DNA from: Gammaproteobacteria bacterium
Lineage (GTDB): Bacteria > Pseudomonadota > Gammaproteobacteria > Enterobacterales > Alteromonadaceae
DNA length: 14,807 nt
Assembly: GCA_027484495.1 (NCBI GenBank)
Contig: JAIXSW010000057.1
Coordinates: 1-14,807, forward strand
Reading direction: 5' to 3'
Shown here: positions 8,049-14,464 of the stretch, piece after piece
Numbering within the stretch: the first letter of the stretch is position 1
How the letters are laid out: each line of letters begins with the position of its first letter
Translations under genes and position numbers: made by a program
The notes under the pieces: model-generated
Told to the model about the DNA's origin: nothing
The model's database searches: none
What the model saw: only the letters and a program-made list of their open reading frames with translations

Positions 8049-8510
8049 ATGCAAACTTTAACCGCTGGTCAGCAAGCCCCCGACTTTACCCTGCAAAATC
8101 AACATGGTGATTCTATTGAACTCAAAGCGCTGCTCGCCAGTCATCGGGTACTGTTATATTTTTATCCAAAAGCGATGACACCTGGTTGTACCGTGCAGGC
8201 CTGCAGTTTGCGCGATGTTCAAGCTGAGCTCGCCGCTAAAAACGTGGTTGCTGTCGGCGTCAGCACCGATCCGGTGAAAAGCCTGGCCAAATTTACCGAA
8301 CGTGACGCGTTAAATTTCACACTGTTGTCCGATCCTGACCATCAGCTTGCCGACGCTTTTGGCGTTTGGGGTGAGAAAAAATTTATGGGTAAAGTCTACG
8401 ATGGGATCCATCGCATCAGCTTTTTGATTGAGCAGGACGGCCGGATCAGCCAGGTGTTTGACGCGTTCAAAACCAGTAACCATCATGATGTCGTTCTCAA
8501 AGCGTTATAA
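8049..8510 (+). CDS. bcp: Thioredoxin-dependent thiol peroxidase (Bcp/PrxQ)
   Basis: Peroxiredoxin that reduces hydrogen peroxide and organic hydroperoxides using thioredoxin. It has 153 residues. The active-site segment is YPKAMTPGCTVQACSLRD, with peroxidatic Cys47 and resolving Cys52, the five-residue spacing typical of Bcp. The C-terminal signature YDGIHRISFLI and FKTSNHHDVVL is nearly identical to E. coli. The start has GGAGAG four bases before the ATG. Probably co-transcribed with gcvR (37-nt gap, no terminator). An intrinsic terminator begins directly after the stop. A longer in-frame reading from 7923 has no support and overlaps gcvR. Confidence 0.96.
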   Translation: MQTLTAGQQAPDFTLQNQHGDSIELKALLASHRVLLYFYPKAMTPGCTVQACSLRDVQAELAAKNVVAVGVSTDPVKSLAKFTERDALNFTLLSDPDHQLADAFGVWGEKKFMGKVYDGIHRISFLIEQDGRISQVFDAFKTSNHHDVVLKAL

Positions 8511-8533
8511 GGTCGCTGTCAGCGGCCGTTTTT
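8511..8533 (+). terminator. Intrinsic terminator after bcp
   Basis: Starts immediately after the bcp stop. Stem GGTCGC (8511-8516) pairs with GCGGCC (8522-8527) with one G-T wobble, around loop TGTCA, then G and a T5 run (8529-8533). It fits a short, GC-rich, probably leaky intrinsic terminator. A second hairpin and an alternative fold overlap it (see findings). Confidence 0.6.
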
Positions 8534-8537
8534 ATCC

Positions 8538-8553
8538 GGCGGCTGTTGCCGCC
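8538..8553 (+). other. Second hairpin just upstream of the GST gene
   Basis: Perfect 6-bp stem GGCGGC (8538-8543) with GCCGCC (8548-8553) and loop TGTT, ending 18 bases before the GST ATG and close to its ribosome site (GGAG at about 8560). No T-run follows, so it is not a terminator by itself. It may affect readthrough or ribosome access. Confidence 0.45.
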
Positions 8554-8571
8554 TGCAGCGGAGCATAGATT

Positions 8572-9180
8572 ATGAAGCTTTATTTTGCCCCGGCCGCCTG
8601 TTCGCTGGCCTCCCATATCGCACTGGAAGAAGCGGGTTTAAAACATGAAATCATCCGCGTGGATCTGCGCAGTAAAACCTTGCCGGATGGCAGTGATTAT
8701 CGCCTGATTTGCCCGCAAGGGTATGTGCCAGCGCTACAACTGAAAAATGGTGAGCTGCTCAGCGAAGGCCCGGCGTTGTTGCAATATATTGCCGATCAGG
8801 CACCGGCGGCCAATCTGGCTCCGGCCAACGGCAGTTTTAGCCGCTATCGTTTGCAGTCATTGCTGAATTTTATTGCCACTGAACTGCACAAAAACTTTAC
8901 GCCACTATTTGACCCAACAGCTGCCGACGTCACCAAAGACGCCGCCCGCACACGTTTAAGTACCCGCCTGACACAAGCCGAGCGGCTGCTTAACGCACAA
9001 AACTTTCTGCTCGGCGATTATTTCACCGTGGCTGATGCCTATTTGTTTACGGTGCTGGGCTGGGCGCGGATGGTCAATGTCGATCTAGCGCCCTATCCCT
9101 TGCTGCAACAATTTCAGCAGCGTGTGCAAAGCCGTCCGGCTGTACAGCGTGCAATGCAGGCGGAAGGATTAAAGGTTTAA
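8572..9180 (+). CDS. gstA: Beta-class glutathione S-transferase
   Basis: Cytoplasmic GST that conjugates or transfers glutathione to electrophiles. It has 202 residues against 201 for E. coli GstA, to which it aligns from end to end. The thioredoxin-like domain (1-80) has beta-class Cys10 in PAACSLASHIALEEAG and the cis-Pro motif VPAL (52-55), then SEGPALLQYIAD. The helical domain (about 87-200) has the beta-class His106 in ATELHKNFTPLF and the N-capping-box region FTVADAYLFTVL. GGAG lies eight bases upstream of the ATG. It ends 10 nt before the PQQ-dependent dehydrogenase, whose ribosome site fills that gap, so the two are probably one message. The natural substrate is unknown. Confidence 0.92.
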   Translation: MKLYFAPAACSLASHIALEEAGLKHEIIRVDLRSKTLPDGSDYRLICPQGYVPALQLKNGELLSEGPALLQYIADQAPAANLAPANGSFSRYRLQSLLNFIATELHKNFTPLFDPTAADVTKDAARTRLSTRLTQAERLLNAQNFLLGDYFTVADAYLFTVLGWARMVNVDLAPYPLLQQFQQRVQSRPAVQRAMQAEGLKV

Positions 9181-9190
9181 GGAGTATTTA

Positions 9191-10294
9191 ATGCGAAACA
9201 CTGTTCTGGCTTTAACCTTGTGCAGCGCTGCCGTGATGGCGGATCCGGCGTTTATCGCAACCCAGCATGGCAATCTGAAAATCGACACTGTAGCGACAGA
9301 TCTGGCACATCCATGGGGTATCAGCATATTGCCGGATGGCAAACTGCTGGTCACTGAGCGCGACGGACGGCTGCGGTATATTGATAAAGCTGGCAAGGTC
9401 AGTGCCCCAATCAGCGGGTTGCCTGATATTGTCGTTGCCGGACAAGGCGGTTTACTCGACGTGCTCCTCGATAAAGATTTCGCCAGCAACCAACTGATTT
9501 ACCTGAGCTACGCCGAACCGGGCGCCGACAACACCAACAGCACCGCAGTGGCCAAGGCCCGCCTTGATGGTCAGGCATTAAAAGATTTCAAAGTTATTTT
9601 CAGCCAGACACCGAAATTTGACAGTAAATATCACTTTGGCGGCCGTCTGGTGCAACAAGCCGATGGCAACCTGTTTGTCACCACCGGTGATCGCGGCAGT
9701 CAGCGCGAAGCCGTGCAGAATTTAACGACCTTGATAGGCAAAGTTGCGCATATCACACCGGACGGCAACGCTGCGCCCGGCAATCCATTTGCCAAGGATA
9801 AAACCGCGCAGCCGCTGATTTGGTCTTATGGCCATCGCAATATTCAGGGCGCCACGCTGGATAACACCGGCCGGCTCTGGACCCATGAACATGGCCCGCA
9901 GGGCGGCGATGAAATCAATATCACTGCTGCTGGCAAAAACTATGGCTGGCCACTGATCACTTACGGTGAAGAATATGGCGGTGGTGTTATCGGCGTGACG
10001 AAAAAACCAGGCCTGGAACAACCGCTGCATTATTGGGTGCCGTCAATCGCACCCAGCGGCATGTTGTTTTATCAGGGCGCGATGTTCAGTAAATGGCAAC
10101 ATAACCTATTGGTCGGCTCACTGAAATTCGGTCAGCTGGTGCGCATGGAAATTAAAGATGACAAAGTGGTGCACGAAGAGCGTATTCGGATCGGTGCCCG
10201 CATCCGTGATGTAGAAGTAGCGCCGGATGGTGCTATTTATCTGCTGACTGACGAAGACAAAGGCGCGGTACTGCGCCTGACACCGGCCGGCTAA
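9191..10294 (+). CDS. PQQ-dependent aldose sugar dehydrogenase (YliI/Asd type)
   Basis: Soluble periplasmic quinoprotein that oxidises aldose sugars to lactones with pyrroloquinoline quinone as cofactor. It has 367 residues. The N-terminus MRNTVLALTLCSAAVMA is a plausible signal peptide. The six-bladed beta-propeller family is marked by HPWGISILPDGKLLVTER (40-57), GGLLD (86-90), H148 in YHFGGRLV (the probable catalytic base, as in soluble glucose dehydrogenase), YGHRNIQG (213-220), the metal/PQQ-site region HEHGPQGGDEIN (232-243), NYGWP (250-254), PSGMLFY (288-294) and the last-blade IRDVEVAPDGAIYLLTDE. GGAG sits six bases before the ATG. It lies 10 nt after gstA and 5 nt before the PqqU-like receptor. 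No PQQ biosynthesis genes are in the window, so cofactor may be scavenged. Confidence 0.93.
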   Translation: MRNTVLALTLCSAAVMADPAFIATQHGNLKIDTVATDLAHPWGISILPDGKLLVTERDGRLRYIDKAGKVSAPISGLPDIVVAGQGGLLDVLLDKDFASNQLIYLSYAEPGADNTNSTAVAKARLDGQALKDFKVIFSQTPKFDSKYHFGGRLVQQADGNLFVTTGDRGSQREAVQNLTTLIGKVAHITPDGNAAPGNPFAKDKTAQPLIWSYGHRNIQGATLDNTGRLWTHEHGPQGGDEINITAAGKNYGWPLITYGEEYGGGVIGVTKKPGLEQPLHYWVPSIAPSGMLFYQGAMFSKWQHNLLVGSLKFGQLVRMEIKDDKVVHEERIRIGARIRDVEVAPDGAIYLLTDEDKGAVLRLTPAG

Positions 10295-10299
10295 GCTCA

Positions 10300-12279
10300 G
10301 TGCTGCTGTGGTTACCGCTGAGCGGCGCTGTATTGGCAGGTCCTGTTGCAGATCCGCTCGAACATCTGACTATCAGCGCCACAGCGCTGCCCGTGAGCTG
10401 GCTGGCGACCCCGGCGGCTGTTAGTTTCCGCCAGTTTGACGAAGATATACCTGCTCAGGATGCACTGAAATTGCTGCAAGGCATGGCGGGTGTCCAGGCC
10501 GACCTGCGTAGCAATCTGGCCCAGGACAGCAGGCTGAGTATTCGCGGTTTTGGCAGTCGCAGCAGCTTTGGCGTACGTGGCGTACGGATGTTATTGGACG
10601 GCATCCCGCTGACCACACCTGACGGTCAGACGCAGCCCGGAGCATTGTTTGCCGCAGATCTCGCCAGTGTCGAAGTGTTAAAAGGCCCTTTTGCAGCCCT
10701 GTACGGCAATGCCGCCGGTGGTGTCATTGCCTGGCAAAGCAAACCGGCTGAGCCCGGCCTGCTGGCGCTATCACAGCAAAAAAGTGCCGATCACCGCCAG
10801 CAAAGTCTGCGCGCTGATGGCGCTTTCGGTACTGTGATGCTGCAGCAACTGGATCATCAGGGCACCCGTCCACACAACCGCGCCAGCCGGCAACAAGCGT
10901 TGTGGAAACAACAATTTCAGCTCACAGACGCTTTGCGGCTCAATGCTCGGGTCGACTTTAGCCGCGACCCGCGTCTGGATGATCCCGGTGCACTGACGCT
11001 GAGTGAGTGGCTACAAAACCCAAATCAGACCTCCGCCCTCGCCTCGCGTTTCGACAGCCATAAAACCACCTTGCAACGCCAGGCCGGTATCAGTCTGCAA
11101 AGCAGCCACTGGCAGCTCAGCAGTTATCTGACTTCGCGCCAGATCACGCAGTTCCTGACGCAAACCGGTGAGGCCATCACCAGCTCCGGCGGTGTCGTAG
11201 ATTTGTCACGCGACATGTTCGGCCTGCAATGGCAACAGCAAGATCACTGGCAGAGCCTGTCGTGGCAGTGGTCGCTCAGCCATGAGCAAAGCCGCGATAA
11301 CCGGCTTGGTTATGTCAATCAGTTTGGCCGGCAAGGCGCGTTGCGCCGGGATGATGTCAGCACCAGCCGCAGTCAGGATGTTGCGCTGCGCCTGAGTTAT
11401 GATGCCAGCGACGCGCTGACGTTGCATGGTGGCGCACGCTTAGCCTGGTTGCGCTTTGCAAGCACGGATCGCTTTATCGTGCCCGGCAACCCCGATGACA
11501 GTGGCGCAAAACAGGATCAGGGCCGTGCTCATGCTCTGGGATTTCGTTATGCGCTGAATGAACACTGGTCCTGGCACGCGGCCACTGGCCGCGGCTTTGA
11601 GAGCCCGACGCTGACAGAAATGGCTTATCAGCGTGGCCAAAGCGGCCTCAATCTGGCGCTGCAAAGCGCCCGGAATCGGCAGTGGGACAGTGGCTTAAAA
11701 TGGCAACAATACTTAACTGTCGGACTGAGTCAGGCGCAACTCGATCTGTTTTATCTGACCAGCGAGCGCGAACTGGTCGTCGACAGCAGCAGCGGCGGCC
11801 GGACTGTGTTTAAGAATGCCGCCGGCACCCGCCGTCAGGGCGCTGAGTTCAGCCTGCAACAACAATTCGGTCAGACCTGGCAACTTGCCTACAGCCTGAC
11901 CTGGCTCGATGCCGCATATACGGATGCCGCCGCGGGTCAGCAGTTACCCGGCGTCGCGGCGCAACAGCAACAGTGGCAACTGAGTTTTGAACCTGGCAGC
12001 GGCTGGTTTGCTGCGCTGCGCTATCGCCGGCTCAGCCGTGTGGCGACTGACGATTTGAATCAGCAGTTTGCGCCGGCCTATGGCCTGCTTGATATCGACT
12101 CCGGCTGGCAGGGCCAGCATGGTGTGCTGGACTGGCGTCTGCATTTAAGTGCAGAAAACCTGACCGATCAGCAGTATATCGGCGCTGTTGTCGTCAATCA
12201 GGCATCAGGGCGTAGCCTGGAGCCTGGGGTACCGCGCCAACTGAGCGCTGGATTGCAGGTCAGATTTCAGGTATTCTGA
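10300..12279 (+). CDS. pqqU: TonB-dependent receptor similar to YncD/PqqU (PQQ uptake)
   Basis: Outer-membrane beta-barrel of 659 residues, close in sequence to E. coli YncD, which is known to import PQQ through TonB. Visible are a TonB-box candidate EHLTISA (21-27), a plug domain (about 38-150) with LSIRGFGSRSSFGVRGVR, LDGIPLTTPDGQTQ and VEVLKGPFAALYGNAAGGV, then the barrel. Barrel segments shared with YncD include DDPGALTLSEW, VPGNPDDSG, GRGFESPTLTEMAYQ, VVDSSSGGRTVFKNA, TRRQGAEF and QQYIGAVVVNQASGR. The C-terminus is Phe, as usual for barrels. The start is GTG, 5 nt after the dehydrogenase stop, with no clear ribosome site, so translation is likely coupled. The predicted signal peptide (MLLWLPLSGAVLA) is unusually short and has no basic residue. 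PQQ as ligand is inferred from similarity and operon partner. Confidence 0.85.
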   Translation: MLLWLPLSGAVLAGPVADPLEHLTISATALPVSWLATPAAVSFRQFDEDIPAQDALKLLQGMAGVQADLRSNLAQDSRLSIRGFGSRSSFGVRGVRMLLDGIPLTTPDGQTQPGALFAADLASVEVLKGPFAALYGNAAGGVIAWQSKPAEPGLLALSQQKSADHRQQSLRADGAFGTVMLQQLDHQGTRPHNRASRQQALWKQQFQLTDALRLNARVDFSRDPRLDDPGALTLSEWLQNPNQTSALASRFDSHKTTLQRQAGISLQSSHWQLSSYLTSRQITQFLTQTGEAITSSGGVVDLSRDMFGLQWQQQDHWQSLSWQWSLSHEQSRDNRLGYVNQFGRQGALRRDDVSTSRSQDVALRLSYDASDALTLHGGARLAWLRFASTDRFIVPGNPDDSGAKQDQGRAHALGFRYALNEHWSWHAATGRGFESPTLTEMAYQRGQSGLNLALQSARNRQWDSGLKWQQYLTVGLSQAQLDLFYLTSERELVVDSSSGGRTVFKNAAGTRRQGAEFSLQQQFGQTWQLAYSLTWLDAAYTDAAAGQQLPGVAAQQQQWQLSFEPGSGWFAALRYRRLSRVATDDLNQQFAPAYGLLDIDSGWQGQHGVLDWRLHLSAENLTDQQYIGAVVVNQASGRSLEPGVPRQLSAGLQVRFQVF

Positions 12280-12351
12280 GGCCTTCCAGATCCAGGAATT
12301 CTCCGCAAGGAACACGACACTGTCAGCGGCCCCTATTGAAGTCAGGTGTGT

Positions 12352-13188
12352 ATGCCAACTGTGTTGATTAAATTGCTGTCTGTTGCATTGTTTCTGCTCG
12401 CTTGGCCCCTGCTGGCAGCGCCACCGCTTCGCGCCGATATGCCGGTGTTAAAACTGGCGATGTATCACAGCCCTCCTTATTATTTTACTGAAGATGTCGC
12501 TGAACCACATGGCCTGTCCCTGGACCTGTTAAGACCTGCTGCACGCCAGCTTGGTCTGCGCATCGAAGTGGTGGTTTGTCCGTTTCCGCGTTGTCTGAAA
12601 ATGGCTGAAACCGGCGAAGTCGATATCGTTGCCGGCTTGCTGCAATCACCGCAGCGTGAAAAATTCCTGCATTTTATCCAACCAGCCATGATGAACTTTG
12701 TCTCGTCGTTTGTGTTTTATAGCCGGCACAATCAGCGCCGGGAGATCCACAAAGTGGACGATCTGCAAGGCAGCACCATCACAGTCATGCGCGATGCGGT
12801 GTATTTCACTGAATTTGATCAGGCGACAAATTTCGAAAAAATTGCCGTGAACACCGAAGCAATTTCACTGGACATGGTCCATAAAGGCCGGGCGGATTAT
12901 GCCATCACTGTCGAGCAAACCGCCGAAGGCTCATTTTCCGCTGCGGGTCTGGCAATCACGGACCTGAAACGCCAGCCTTACCACGTCAATCAGAATATAC
13001 GCGGCTATCTGGCATTCTCCCGTCAGTCGCCAAATTTCCAGCTGGCACCGAAATTAGAACAATTGCTGGAACAGCAATACCGCGCCGGTATGTTTCATTT
13101 GCTGTGGCAAAAATATCACTTACCAGCTATCCGGGCGCAGGTCCAAAGGTATGAAAAAGAACCTTCAGCAGCGACGCCAGCGGAATAG
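12352..13188 (+). CDS. Periplasmic solute-binding protein, SBP_bac_3-like, orphan
   Basis: A 278-residue protein with an uncleaved signal sequence at 1-29 (hydrophobic LLSVALFLLAWPLLA). The body resembles family 3 extracellular solute-binding proteins: LKLAMYHSPPYYF (33-45) at the first strand, GLSLDLLRPAARQLG, then GEVDIVAGLLQSPQREKFLHF (88-108) and VDDLQGSTITVMRD (135-148). A Cys pair, CPFPRCL (76-82), could form a periplasmic disulfide; I recall similar pairs in gammaproteobacterial members with no dedicated ABC transporter. No permease or ATPase is nearby. An upstream in-frame GTG at 12346 is possible, but AGGT just before the ATG favours 12352. It lies 72 nt after the receptor with no terminator seen. 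Its last 62 bp overlap perM on the other strand. The ligand is unknown; amino acids are the default guess for the family. Confidence 0.8.
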   Translation: MPTVLIKLLSVALFLLAWPLLAAPPLRADMPVLKLAMYHSPPYYFTEDVAEPHGLSLDLLRPAARQLGLRIEVVVCPFPRCLKMAETGEVDIVAGLLQSPQREKFLHFIQPAMMNFVSSFVFYSRHNQRREIHKVDDLQGSTITVMRDAVYFTEFDQATNFEKIAVNTEAISLDMVHKGRADYAITVEQTAEGSFSAAGLAITDLKRQPYHVNQNIRGYLAFSRQSPNFQLAPKLEQLLEQQYRAGMFHLLWQKYHLPAIRAQVQRYEKEPSAATPAE

Positions 13189-14176
13189 CAAACACCACGC
13201 CCCAAAAACCAAAGAGCCCGCCAAACACCAGCACCGCCAGCATGATGTAAAACGGATTCATGTCGACGACACGGCCGAACAACATCGGCACCAGCAGATA
13301 GGCGTCCAGCACCTGTAACAGTAAGTAAATAAGCAGCAACCAGCCGGTGGTGCTGCTCAGGCCCCATAAACCGATACTGACTAGCACCACTGGCACTGTC
13401 ACCACAGCGATCCCCAGATACGGAATAAACACCGACAGCCCGACCAGAATCGCCAGCAGCAATGCGTAAGGTAGTGCAAAAGCACTGAATAACAGGAAAC
13501 AGGCCAGCGCCAGCAGTACCAGTTCCAGTAACTTACCCTGCATGTAGCCCAGCAGCTGATGATCAAGTTCCTGCCAGGCCGGTCGCAGTAAGTGACCGGT
13601 TCCCGGTAACCAGCGCCGAATACCGTGCACCAGACTGTCTTTGTCTTTGAGCAGAAAAAACACCATCATCGGCAACAACACCAGATAAACCAGCGCATAA
13701 AACACGCCGGCAACGCCATCCAAAGATGACGCCAACAACGTATTGAGAAAAATCAGACTTTGGCTTTCCAGTCGCTGCAATACCAGTGTCAGCTGACGCT
13801 CACTGACCCAGTTGTTTTGCGCTGACCACAGTTGCTCCAGATACAGCCGTCCGGTTGCGGCGAGATCCGGCAAAGCGCTGAGAAACGCCTGCCCCTGCAA
13901 CCAGACCAATGGCAACAGGGTCGCCAGCAGCCACCACAGCAAAGCACAGACCGCCAACATGACAGCACAAACGGCATGTGCCCGCCTGAGTCCTGCAGCT
14001 TGCAGCCACTGCACCGGTCGTTCCAGCAGGTAAGCTACCACCAACGCCAGTATTGCCGGCAGTAACACGTCCCCCGCGGCATATAAGCCAGCGGCAATCA
14101 ACAGCAGACTCAGCAGCAATAAACGCTCTGGCGTCAAACTGCGGGCATACCAGGTTTGTTGTACCGGTTCTGTCAT
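13127..14176 (-). CDS. perM: AI-2E family transporter, PerM-like permease
   Basis: Inner-membrane protein of the AI-2E/PerM family (members include TqsA and a Na+/H+ antiporter); the substrate for PerM-type members is not settled. It has 349 residues against 353 in E. coli. There are about eight hydrophobic segments, beginning RLLLLSLLLIAAGLYAAGDV, with family motifs MVFFLLKDKD, GKLLELVLLALAC, LVGLSVFIPYLG, LQVLDAYLLVPMLFG and the C-terminal FGGLFGFWGVVFAIPLASL. I chose the ATG at 14176 because GGAG lies six bases upstream and the length then fits the family. The frame stays open to 14380, but the extra 68 residues look like untranslated leader. Its 3' end overlaps the convergent solute-binding gene by 62 bp. 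Confidence 0.9.
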   Translation of the reverse strand: MTEPVQQTWYARSLTPERLLLLSLLLIAAGLYAAGDVLLPAILALVVAYLLERPVQWLQAAGLRRAHAVCAVMLAVCALLWWLLATLLPLVWLQGQAFLSALPDLAATGRLYLEQLWSAQNNWVSERQLTLVLQRLESQSLIFLNTLLASSLDGVAGVFYALVYLVLLPMMVFFLLKDKDSLVHGIRRWLPGTGHLLRPAWQELDHQLLGYMQGKLLELVLLALACFLLFSAFALPYALLLAILVGLSVFIPYLGIAVVTVPVVLVSIGLWGLSSTTGWLLLIYLLLQVLDAYLLVPMLFGRVVDMNPFYIMLAVLVFGGLFGFWGVVFAIPLASLLKVLFHTFGPAPG

Positions 14177-14464
14177 GATGCGCTCCACGGGATCATCGTC
14201 TGAAGTCTGCTGTATATCGCCGGCGATAGTTGCAGGTCGCTGAGCCTGTCCCTGTTGATCACTGAACGGCACTACCATCGCGTCACATTGTACAATTGCC
14301 GGCCAAACGACGGTAAAAGTCAGCTTGAAGGGACAACAGCCAAAGAAGTTGTGATACATTTTAACTCTATGACAAAACAACGGCTTTTGCTGGTCCGGAC
14401 CATCCCGGAGCCGGAATAAAGCCTGACGCTGCCGGTATCAGCACCGGGCCAGGAGGAATAACCC
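14177..14464. other. Divergent intergenic region between perM and the right-edge gene
   Basis: 288 nt with no gene I can support. It holds the possible perM promoter, a 12-bp perfect palindrome TGGTCCGGACCA at 14391-14402, and a small hairpin CCGGT/ACCGG (14432-14436 with 14443-14447) that ends just before the AGGAGG ribosome site of the right-edge gene. No convincing plus-strand promoter was seen; GATACATT at about 14352-14360 is a weak -10 candidate. Confidence 0.5.
14287..14317 (-). promoter_or_regulatory. Possible perM promoter with palindromic -10
   Basis: Minus-strand -35-like TTTACC (14312-14317) and -10 TACAAT (14287-14292) with a long 19-base spacer. The -10 lies in a perfect 10-bp palindrome ATTGTACAAT (14287-14296), which could be an operator. 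The spacing is poor, so this is a weak call. Confidence 0.35.

Noticed and set aside
9722..11664. Minus-strand frames opposite the dehydrogenase and receptor genes.
   Set aside because: They are shadows of well-supported coding regions, with no ribosome sites or recognisable protein features.
14177..14380. An N-terminal extension of perM starting at 14380.
   Set aside because: The extra 68 residues lack family similarity, while the ATG at 14176 has a good ribosome site and gives the usual PerM length.
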